This document shows, in pieces, positions 1 through 5,859 of a DNA stretch of 5,859 bases. The stretch spans positions 1-5,859 of the forward strand of contig JAUIKP010000233.1 of assembly GCA_030430725.1 (NCBI GenBank), written 5' to 3'. The position numbers were made by a program, and so were the translations under genes. Within the stretch, counting starts at the first letter, position 1; every line of letters starts with the position of its first letter. The DNA comes from Nitrospiria bacterium (GTDB lineage: Bacteria > Nitrospirota > Nitrospiria > Nitrospirales > UBA8639). Under the pieces are notes generated by a model. The model did not search any database and had not been told where the DNA came from. It saw only the letters and a program-made list of their open reading frames with translations.

Positions 1-1338
1 GTATTCGGTCATTTCTCCTTTTGAATTTCGCCAGGTAAAATAGGTGTACGATTGGGTGTAGCCGGCTTTGGCCAAAACCCGCATCATTTTGGGACGGGTA
101 AAGGCTTCCGCCAGAAACAACACATCGGGGTGCTCCACCTGGATTTCCCGGATGAGCCATTCCCAAAAGATGACGGGTTTGGTGTGTGGATTATCCACTC
201 GAAAAATTTTGATTCCGTGCTCAATCCAAAAGAGGAGAACCCGTTTCATTTCCTGCCAGATGCCCTTCCAGTCTTCGGTATAAAAATCAAATCCGTAAAT
301 GTCTTCATATTTTTTGGGGGGGTTCTCGGCGTATTTGATGGTCCCATCCGGTCGTTGTTTGAACCATTCAGGATGTTGGGTGACGTAGGGATGATCCGGG
401 GTGGCATTGATGGCGAAATCAATGGCGATCTCCATTCCGTGGTTTCTCACGGCTTGTTGAAAATGATCAAAATCTTTCATGGTGCCGAGAGCCGGCTCGA
501 CCGCATCATGTCCGCCATGTCGACTGCCAATGGCCCAGGGACTGCCCGGATCTCCAGGGTTGGCTTTCAAGCTGTTGTTCCGGCCTTTGCGGTTGGTCTC
601 TCCGATGGGATGGATAGGGGTGAGATAGAGGACATCGAATCCCATATCCCTGATGGCCGGAAGGCGTTGTTCGCAATCTTTAAAGGTTCCCCCTTTTCCC
701 GGCACGGTTCCTTCTGATCGAGGAAAGATTTCATACCAGGCGCCATAACGGGCACGCTCACGGTCGACAATGACTTCCAAGTCCTTCTCATAGGTGGACC
801 AGGCAGCCCGCTGTTCGTGTCGGTCGACGAGTGTGGCCACAATCGGATCCAGGGCGATGGCGATCCGGGCTTCCTGGTCGGAAGCCGACTTCCATTTTTC
901 CAACCAGAGTTTCAGTTCGGATTTGTCGGGTCCTTTTGCTCTGGTCATGGCCTCTTTGACTTGCGCTTCTCCCTCCAATAATTCACTGGACAGGTCGGAA
1001 AGCACTCCATGCTTCTTGGTCAGTTCAATTCGCCAGGTTTCAAAACTTTTGACATAGGCTCCCACGGAATAGAGATAGCGGGTGTTTTCTTGGAGCGGAA
1101 ATGATCCCGCCCACCGGTCGTTATCGACATGATGCATGGGGGTTTCCGACCAATCCTTCCGCCCCAGCACTTTGTAGCGAAGCACGGCTCCGATGGTGTC
1201 GTGTCCCTCTTTAAACACGTCGGCTGTGACGTCCAGGTTCTCCCCGACAATGCGTTTGACCGGATAGCGTCCTCCATCCAGTTCAGGCTCCACATGTTCA
1301 ATGATCAGGGTTTGTAACGTTTTGGGAAAAGTAGACAT
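1..1338 (-). CDS. glgE: GlgE, alpha-1,4-glucan:maltose-1-phosphate maltosyltransferase (3' part outside window)
   Basis: GlgE is a cytoplasmic GH13 enzyme that transfers maltose from maltose 1-phosphate to the non-reducing end of an alpha-1,4-glucan, releasing phosphate. The frame is open for 446 codons from the ATG at 1338 to the left edge, with no stop or frameshift. The full family length is about 650-700 residues, so the C-terminal third is missing. Residues about 8-190 form the N-terminal beta-rich GlgE domain. The catalytic barrel starts near YGAWYEIFPRS (198-208). Visible motifs are the GGH segment near 275, NPPKKYED (339-346, phosphate-binding region in studied GlgEs), FRVDNPHTKP with nucleophile Asp382, FLAEAFTRP with acid/base Glu411, and FTWRN (434-438). 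The 29-residue Asp-Glu spacing fits Streptomyces GlgE as I recall it. Asn311 is unusual (DFAINATPDHP, where family members usually have Gln). Start 1338 is chosen for its AAGGAG site. An in-frame ATG at 1431 would add 31 residues but lacks a well-spaced site. The upstream neighbour makes its donor substrate. Confidence 0.96.
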   Translation of the reverse strand, partial: MSTFPKTLQTLIIEHVEPELDGGRYPVKRIVGENLDVTADVFKEGHDTIGAVLRYKVLGRKDWSETPMHHVDNDRWAGSFPLQENTRYLYSVGAYVKSFETWRIELTKKHGVLSDLSSELLEGEAQVKEAMTRAKGPDKSELKLWLEKWKSASDQEARIAIALDPIVATLVDRHEQRAAWSTYEKDLEVIVDRERARYGAWYEIFPRSEGTVPGKGGTFKDCEQRLPAIRDMGFDVLYLTPIHPIGETNRKGRNNSLKANPGDPGSPWAIGSRHGGHDAVEPALGTMKDFDHFQQAVRNHGMEIAIDFAINATPDHPYVTQHPEWFKQRPDGTIKYAENPPKKYEDIYGFDFYTEDWKGIWQEMKRVLLFWIEHGIKIFRVDNPHTKPVIFWEWLIREIQVEHPDVLFLAEAFTRPKMMRVLAKAGYTQSYTYFTWRNSKGEMTEY

Positions 1339-1344
1339 GACGCA

Positions 1345-1350
1345 CTCCTT
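1345..1350 (-). promoter_or_regulatory. Shine-Dalgarno site of glgE
   Basis: Reading the minus strand, AAGGAG lies 6 nt before the ATG at 1338. It decides the glgE start over the in-frame upstream ATG at 1431, whose nearest purine run (AGGG) is only 2 nt from that ATG. Confidence 0.8.
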
Positions 1351-1479
1351 CGTATGTGGCTCCTCGGATAGTTCTGTAGATGATGTTTGGCAATAGTTCT
1401 CCGTGAAAAATGCCTGATAGGTTTGGCCCATCACCCTGAGTCGGACGGACCCCCGGTTAAGGGACCGGTTCCTTGAACA

Positions 1480-4400
1480 TTAGTCCACCTCTAAAATTTG
1501 GAGAATACCATCCAGGGGGATGCGCACCCAATCGGGACGGTTATTGAGTTCATAGCCAAGTTCATAAATCGCTTTTTGGAGTAAATATCCATTCAGCAAA
1601 ATTTGGATGTCGTCGAATGACGGGGGCAGAATGTCACGAACTTCCTTCACGGACAGATAGGCGTTGAGGTAGCTGACGCTGACCCAAATTTGCCAATAGC
1701 GGGCCCAAGGTTCAAGCAAGGAAAAGTCTTCCGGCCGAACCCCCTCGACTAATCCGATAGAGGAGGCATGCGCCGCGTAATGAAAGGATCGCAACATGCC
1801 CGCGACGTCGCGCAGGGGGGATTCCTTCAGTCGCCTGACATTCAACGGCCTGGCCGGTTCGCCCTCAAAGTCAATGATGATGAAATCTTTTCCGGTATAG
1901 AGCACCTGCCCGAGATGATAATCGCCATGGCACCGGATGCGGGTGCAGGCGAGTTTCCGGTCCCGTATGGTTAACAAACGTTTGCGTAAGCGGCCTTCTC
2001 CTTCCAGCACCTGTTTCGCGAGCGAATGTACGGGGTCCTGGAGCCCTTTGACCTGAGTGCGAAGAAGAGGAAAGTTCATGTTGACCGTTCCCAGCATGCT
2101 CTGATAAAGACCCCGCCGGTAAAAATCTGTGAACGGTTCAGGTTTAAACTCCGGATCTTCGGCATCGGAGGCGAGCGCGGCGTGCAGTTCCCCTGTTCGA
2201 AGACCCAACAACCGGGCTTCTTCCAGATACGGGCCGATCCATTCGCGGGCGCCGGACGGAATCTCCTCGTCTACCAGGGCCAACAGCGATTTCTGAGGAA
2301 TTGAGGAGGAGGTGATGGCTGTGGGGTGGGTCAGCGCTTCTTCCAGATATCGACTGAGTTCATCCAAGGTATATTTCCAGGCGTCTCCTTCGTTTTGAAT
2401 GAATTTCTGTAAGATGCCAAATGTCAGGAGGTCGCCATTGTCCCGTTGATATTCGATGGATCCTGCCAGTGGGGCGATGTGCGGAAACCCTTTATTGGTT
2501 AAAAACCGTCCGATTTCAAAGTCAGGATTCACGCCGACTTCGGCCCTGCGGTAGAGTTTTAAAATGAAGTCATGTCCAAATAAGACCGAGGAGTTGCTTT
2601 GTTCACCCTTCAATAGGTTGGGTTCAAGGGTCGGGACCTCTTTCTGAAGCTGCCGTCGAAAGATTTTCGTGGCTTGGGTGACCAAGTCGCCCGCTGGACC
2701 ATTAAACCGGCGGTTTCGGGAAATACTGTCCACCAGCAACTTTTGGAATTCCCGATCCCACATGGCATCGATAAGCAGACCTTCCTGTTCGCCGTCTTTC
2801 ATTTTAACCCGCACACGTGCAATGGCGGCCGGAGAATCCACCAGGGGGAGCATGCGATCGGCCGGGAGATACTGCAAGGGTAAGATGTACAGTTCCGGTT
2901 CTCCCTCGGTGTATTCCACGTGGATGAGGGTGAGGACCGTCATGGGATTTTCCTGAGGAATAGGAATCGTTTCGGTGATTTCCACGAATTGCATGGTGCG
3001 AGCTTTGCCGCCGAACCACCGTCGGCCTTGCAGGTACTGGGGTAACACATTTTCCAGTTTGACCTTTTCCCGTTTCTGGATGAGGTTATCCCAATCTTTG
3101 GAGATCGTAATGGTGGGTAACCCGTGTTCCGGCTTCCCATGCGCCTCGAGTTGTTTGGATTCAACAGTGTCCAAGGCAAACCAGTAAAAGGCGTGGCCGC
3201 TCAGCGTCAGCAGGTAAGGTAAATCGCCAATGGCTGGAAATTTACTCCGTCCGAACAAGGTCATCGGACGTCGTCCTTTGAATTCCGCGAGGTCCAGTTC
3301 CACCCATTGGGCATGGCGGGATAAGTTCACGGCCACCAGAATGGTTTCGTCCTGATAACGCCGGAGAAAGACCAGGACTTTCCGATTGGATGGATGGAGA
3401 AACTCGATGGAGCCTCGTCCAAAGACCTTATGGCGTTTACGCAATGAGACGATGCGCTTCATCCACCAGAGGGGGGACTGTGCGTTATTTTGTTGCAGTT
3501 CGACGTTAATGGCTTCGTAATGATATTCCGGGTCTATGATAATGGGCAGGTAGAGTTTCTGAGGATTGCCATAGGAAAATCCGGCATTGCGATCCGCACT
3601 CCATTGCATGGGAGTCCGGACTCCGTTCCGGTCGCCTAAATAAAAATTATCCCCCATCCCGATCTCTTCCCCGTAATAGATGACCGGTGTGCCGGGCATC
3701 GAAAACAACAGGCTGTACATCAGCTCAATCTTTTTCCGGTCGTTGCCCAGGAGAGGGGTTAAGCGCCGCCGGATTCCCAGGTTGATCCGTGACTGTTTGT
3801 CATGGGCAAAGACGCGATACATGTAATCCCGTTCTTCATCCGTGACCATTTCAAGGGTGAGTTCGTCGTGATTACGTAAAAAAAGCCCCCATTGGCAGGT
3901 TTCCGGAATCGCGGGAGTCTGATCCAAAATATCGATAATCGGGAAGCGATCTTCCATCTGCATCGACATGAACAGGCGAGGCATCAAGGGAAAATGAAAG
4001 TTCATGTGGCATTCGTCGCCCTTTCCGAAATAGGCTGCGGCGTCTTCCGGCCATTGGTTGGCCTCCGCGAGAAAGAAGCGGTTTTTGAATTTTTTATCGA
4101 CGTGCGTTCTCAGGGTTTTGAGAAACGCATGGGTTTCCGGAAGGTTTTCGCAATTGGTCCCTTCCCGCTCGAAAAGATAGGGCACGGCATCCAGCCGTAA
4201 CCCGTCCACTCCCAGTTCCAGCCAGAAATCCAGGACCTCAAATATCGCCTTTTGCACCTCAGGATTGTCGTAGTTCAAGTCCGGCTGATGAGAAAAAAAC
4301 CGATGCCAGAAATAGGCTTTGGCCACAGGGTCCCAGGTCCAATTCGAGTGTTCGGTATCTTTAAAGATAATGCGGGTGTCGCTATAGAGTTCGGGAGTCT

Positions 4401-4812
4401 CACTCCACACGTACCAATTCCGCCATTTGCTCCCGGGGGAAGCTTTCCGCGCACGTTGAAACCAGGGGTGTTGATCCGAGGTGTGGTTCACCACTAATTC
4501 CGTAATCACCCGTAATCCGCGGCGATGGGCCTCCCGGACAAACGCTTGAAAGTCTCGTCTGGTTCCATAATGCGGATGAATGTTGGTGTAATCTGAAATG
4601 TCGTAGCCATCGTCCCGAAGGGGAGAAGAACAAAAGGGCAAAAGCCAAATGGCCGTCACACCAAGATCCTGGAGATAATCCAGCTTTTGTGTGAGTCCTT
4701 TGAAGTCCCCAATGCCGTCCCCATTGCTATCGCAAAACGCCCGGACATGGAGTTCATAAATAATCGCGTCTTTGTACCAGAGTGGATCATTCTCGAGGAT
4801 GTCGACATTCAT
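1480..4812 (-). CDS. treS: Trehalose synthase-maltokinase fusion (TreS-Mak/Pep2)
   Basis: This bifunctional cytoplasmic enzyme interconverts trehalose and maltose (TreS, GH13) and phosphorylates maltose with ATP to maltose 1-phosphate, the donor for GlgE encoded just downstream. It has 1110 residues from the ATG at 4812. Residues about 8-460 are the GH13 barrel: LWYKDAIIYELHVRAF near the start, the calcium-loop-like DSNGDGIGDF, ELVVNHTSDQHPWF, nucleophile Asp208 in DGLRLDAVP, acid/base Glu250 in FFLAEANQWP, and Asp316 in LRNHDE. A C-terminal beta domain runs to about 550. After a linker comes the maltokinase cap (LPQYLQGRRWFGGKAR, about 590-606), then the kinase fold with EQSNSSVLFG and Lys752 in ILKLYRR, catalytic HGDYHLGQ (Asp964) and metal-binding IIIDFEGEP (Asp981). 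All key residues are present. The frame also allows an ATG at 4839 (nine more residues), but that start has no good ribosome site, while 4812 has AGGAAAGG at 7 nt. TreS-maltokinase fusions of this size are known in many bacteria. The TAA stop is at 1480-1482. Confidence 0.97.
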   Translation of the reverse strand: MNVDILENDPLWYKDAIIYELHVRAFCDSNGDGIGDFKGLTQKLDYLQDLGVTAIWLLPFCSSPLRDDGYDISDYTNIHPHYGTRRDFQAFVREAHRRGLRVITELVVNHTSDQHPWFQRARKASPGSKWRNWYVWSETPELYSDTRIIFKDTEHSNWTWDPVAKAYFWHRFFSHQPDLNYDNPEVQKAIFEVLDFWLELGVDGLRLDAVPYLFEREGTNCENLPETHAFLKTLRTHVDKKFKNRFFLAEANQWPEDAAAYFGKGDECHMNFHFPLMPRLFMSMQMEDRFPIIDILDQTPAIPETCQWGLFLRNHDELTLEMVTDEERDYMYRVFAHDKQSRINLGIRRRLTPLLGNDRKKIELMYSLLFSMPGTPVIYYGEEIGMGDNFYLGDRNGVRTPMQWSADRNAGFSYGNPQKLYLPIIIDPEYHYEAINVELQQNNAQSPLWWMKRIVSLRKRHKVFGRGSIEFLHPSNRKVLVFLRRYQDETILVAVNLSRHAQWVELDLAEFKGRRPMTLFGRSKFPAIGDLPYLLTLSGHAFYWFALDTVESKQLEAHGKPEHGLPTITISKDWDNLIQKREKVKLENVLPQYLQGRRWFGGKARTMQFVEITETIPIPQENPMTVLTLIHVEYTEGEPELYILPLQYLPADRMLPLVDSPAAIARVRVKMKDGEQEGLLIDAMWDREFQKLLVDSISRNRRFNGPAGDLVTQATKIFRRQLQKEVPTLEPNLLKGEQSNSSVLFGHDFILKLYRRAEVGVNPDFEIGRFLTNKGFPHIAPLAGSIEYQRDNGDLLTFGILQKFIQNEGDAWKYTLDELSRYLEEALTHPTAITSSSIPQKSLLALVDEEIPSGAREWIGPYLEEARLLGLRTGELHAALASDAEDPEFKPEPFTDFYRRGLYQSMLGTVNMNFPLLRTQVKGLQDPVHSLAKQVLEGEGRLRKRLLTIRDRKLACTRIRCHGDYHLGQVLYTGKDFIIIDFEGEPARPLNVRRLKESPLRDVAGMLRSFHYAAHASSIGLVEGVRPEDFSLLEPWARYWQIWVSVSYLNAYLSVKEVRDILPPSFDDIQILLNGYLLQKAIYELGYELNNRPDWVRIPLDGILQILEVD

Positions 4813-4819
4813 GGATGAG

Positions 4820-4827
4820 CCTTTCCT
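4820..4827 (-). promoter_or_regulatory. Shine-Dalgarno site of treS-mak, decides the start
   Basis: On the minus strand AGGAAAGG lies 7 nt before the ATG at 4812. It sits inside the frame that would be coding if translation began at the ATG at 4839, which has no comparable purine-rich site ahead of it. The shorter protein, beginning MNVDILENDPLWYKD, also matches the usual short leader of TreS proteins before LWYKDAIIYE. Confidence 0.7.
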
Positions 4828-4963
4828 GAATCGAGACATTCAGTTCGTATCATCAGCCCTACCCGGTATGTAGATCCTTGATGTGGATCGTGGAATCGGC
4901 AATGTTTGGGTTGATGACTGGTCAGCGAGGATGCTGAACTATAGAAACGAGTACTAAGGGTTT

Positions 4964-4972
4964 ATCATAACA
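4964..4972 (-). promoter_or_regulatory. Possible extended -10 promoter element for treS-mak-glgE
   Basis: In the 184-nt gap between the channel gene and treS-mak, the minus strand reads TGT-TATGAT, an extended -10 box with one mismatch to TATAAT. No good -35 box is seen at 16-18 nt, though extended -10 promoters can work without one. It would start transcription near 4957 and leave a leader of about 145 nt. A second weak -10-like box, TATAGT, lies at 4938-4943. This is a consensus match only, so the two enzyme genes may instead be co-transcribed with the channel gene. Confidence 0.3.
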
Positions 4973-4996
4973 ACGGGGAGAAAGGCTAATCCACTG

Positions 4997-5859
4997 TTAA
5001 TGAGCAGAGTGAGATTCCTGGGTGACTATGCGGGGAGCAAAGGAAAATTCTGCAAGAAATTTTCGAAGGATCGCTTGTTCCATGCGTGAGGGGTATTGGG
5101 TCGGGCAGGGCACGCGGAGTAATAAATTAATGCGCCCCGGTTCAGGCAACTGAATGGTGACCCGTGGTTCAACGGAGGGGGCATCTAACCATGACTTGCC
5201 TTCGAGTTTTTTGAGATAGGTCCTCGCCTCATTGATAAACGGGGCGGCCTCTTCTTCTCCGGCCTGCAGCAGCAGACGTTCGGCAGTTTTCCAATCATCA
5301 TCGGTACTTAACGGCACGGTCACAATATGAAGGCGGTATTTTTTGGTATAGGTTTCATTGGTTAAGGGGTGATCGAAAATAAAGCTGTTGGGAATGACCA
5401 TGGCCCGGCCGGTATATTGGTGAGAGGTCTGGCCTGGTCCGATTTCCAAAACCGTAGTGGTTAGGGCGTTGTGATCAACCACATTGCCCCGAATGCCCCC
5501 GATTTCGATGCGATCCCCCAACGAATAGGCTTTGGTCAGCACCCGGAGCCCTGATCCACTCAAGCAGTCAATGATTTCCTTGGTGGCCAGGACAAAGGCG
5601 ACGGCGACGGCAAACACCGAAACGGCAAAAGTCTGGAGTTGCGGCGCCCAAATGAAAATCATTCCGAGGATGAACAGAAAGAGCAGGCCATTTCTGAGGT
5701 TGACTGCCCACCGTCTCCGTGTTTCCACAGAAAGTTCGGTTGACCGGAAGAGACTGTGGTGGATTCCCATCCTGACGATGAGAAGGATTAAAAAGAGAAA
5801 GAAGGTACTCAGGCCGTACCGGATGACCATATCACCGGTCGTACCTACGATAGGTTCCA
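4997..5859 (-). CDS. MscS-family mechanosensitive ion channel (5' end outside window)
   Basis: This is a small-conductance mechanosensitive channel of the inner membrane, which opens under membrane tension to release solutes on hypoosmotic shock. From the first ATG at 5830 there are 277 residues. The frame stays open upstream to the right edge (reading EPIVGTTGD before that Met), and no good ribosome site precedes 5830, so the true start is probably outside the window. Hydrophobic segments lie at about 6-22, 47-62 and 65-83 (numbered from 5830). The third is the pore-lining helix, leading into ATKEIIDCLSGSG, then the MscS beta domain: SLGDRIEIGGIRGNVVD (103-119), a TTTVLEIGPG segment and the family hallmark AMVIPNSFI (143-151). 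Residues from about 165 form the C-terminal cytoplasmic vestibule. The end of the protein is reached (TAA at 4997-4999). The helix after the pore differs from the Gly/Ala-rich E. coli MscS type, so this belongs to another branch of the family. It precedes treS-mak by 184 nt on the same strand. Confidence 0.92.
   Translation of the reverse strand, partial: EPIVGTTGDMVIRYGLSTFFLFLILLIVRMGIHHSLFRSTELSVETRRRWAVNLRNGLLFLFILGMIFIWAPQLQTFAVSVFAVAVAFVLATKEIIDCLSGSGLRVLTKAYSLGDRIEIGGIRGNVVDHNALTTTVLEIGPGQTSHQYTGRAMVIPNSFIFDHPLTNETYTKKYRLHIVTVPLSTDDDWKTAERLLLQAGEEEAAPFINEARTYLKKLEGKSWLDAPSVEPRVTIQLPEPGRINLLLRVPCPTQYPSRMEQAILRKFLAEFSFAPRIVTQESHSAH

Noticed and set aside
52..717. A 221-codon open frame on the plus strand
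   Set aside because: It lies entirely antisense to glgE, whose motifs are clear, and its translation has no recognisable domain. It is a shadow of the codon pattern of the real gene.
1351..1400. TTGCCA-17 nt-TATCCG on the minus strand as a glgE promoter
   Set aside because: The -35-like box is good, but the -10-like box matches only three of six bases, so it is too weak to list as a feature.
1339..1431. Alternative glgE start at the in-frame ATG at 1431
   Set aside because: It would add 31 residues of no recognisable family character, and its nearest purine run is too close to the ATG. The start at 1338 has a properly spaced AAGGAG.
1453..1468. Inverted repeat CCGGT-6 nt-ACCGG just after the treS-mak stop
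   Set aside because: The stem is only 5 bp and no T-run follows on the minus strand, so it is not a credible intrinsic terminator.
1768..4497. Several 60-100 codon open frames on both strands
   Set aside because: All overlap the treS-mak coding region, which is intact and well supported. None shows domain features or a ribosome site worth keeping.
4873..4889. Inverted repeat GATCC-7 nt-GGATC upstream of treS-mak
   Set aside because: A 5-bp stem of this kind is expected by chance. It has no T-run and no second copy that would suggest an operator.
4997..5830. Taking the ATG at 5830 as the true start of the channel gene
   Set aside because: No adequate ribosome site precedes it and the frame stays open to the window edge, so the gene is treated as partial.

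Overview
The window holds three genes, all on the minus strand. In transcription order they are a MscS-type mechanosensitive channel (4997 to beyond the right edge), a trehalose synthase-maltokinase fusion (1480-4812) and the first 446 residues of the maltosyltransferase GlgE (1338 to beyond the left edge). No convincing gene is seen on the plus strand. There are no RNA genes, insertion sequences, CRISPR arrays or long repeats.

The two enzyme genes encode successive steps of the GlgE pathway. TreS interconverts trehalose and maltose, the maltokinase part phosphorylates maltose to maltose 1-phosphate, and GlgE adds the maltosyl unit to an alpha-1,4-glucan. Together they turn the compatible solute trehalose into a glycogen-like polymer. 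The branching enzyme GlgB that usually completes the route is not in the window and may lie past the left edge. The upstream MscS-type channel gates on membrane tension during osmotic downshock, so its position next to trehalose metabolism suggests an osmotic theme. That link is inference from gene order only.

The gaps are short (184 nt and 141 nt) and show no clear terminator. The gap before the fusion gene has an extended -10 promoter-like element. Both enzyme genes have good Shine-Dalgarno sequences, which favour starts at 4812 and 1338. The 141-nt gap before glgE has no stop codon in the glgE frame, and the fusion gene's TAA lies in that same frame.

The organism is a bacterium of roughly 50% GC with ordinary Shine-Dalgarno sites. 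The protein sequences give an impression of a Nitrospirota- or proteobacterium-like Gram-negative, but this is a weak guess. This is a recognisable metabolic locus, not an unknown system. The points most worth following are the in-frame treS-mak/glgE junction, an Asn in a GlgE active-site motif where the family usually has Gln, and the channel-enzyme linkage.
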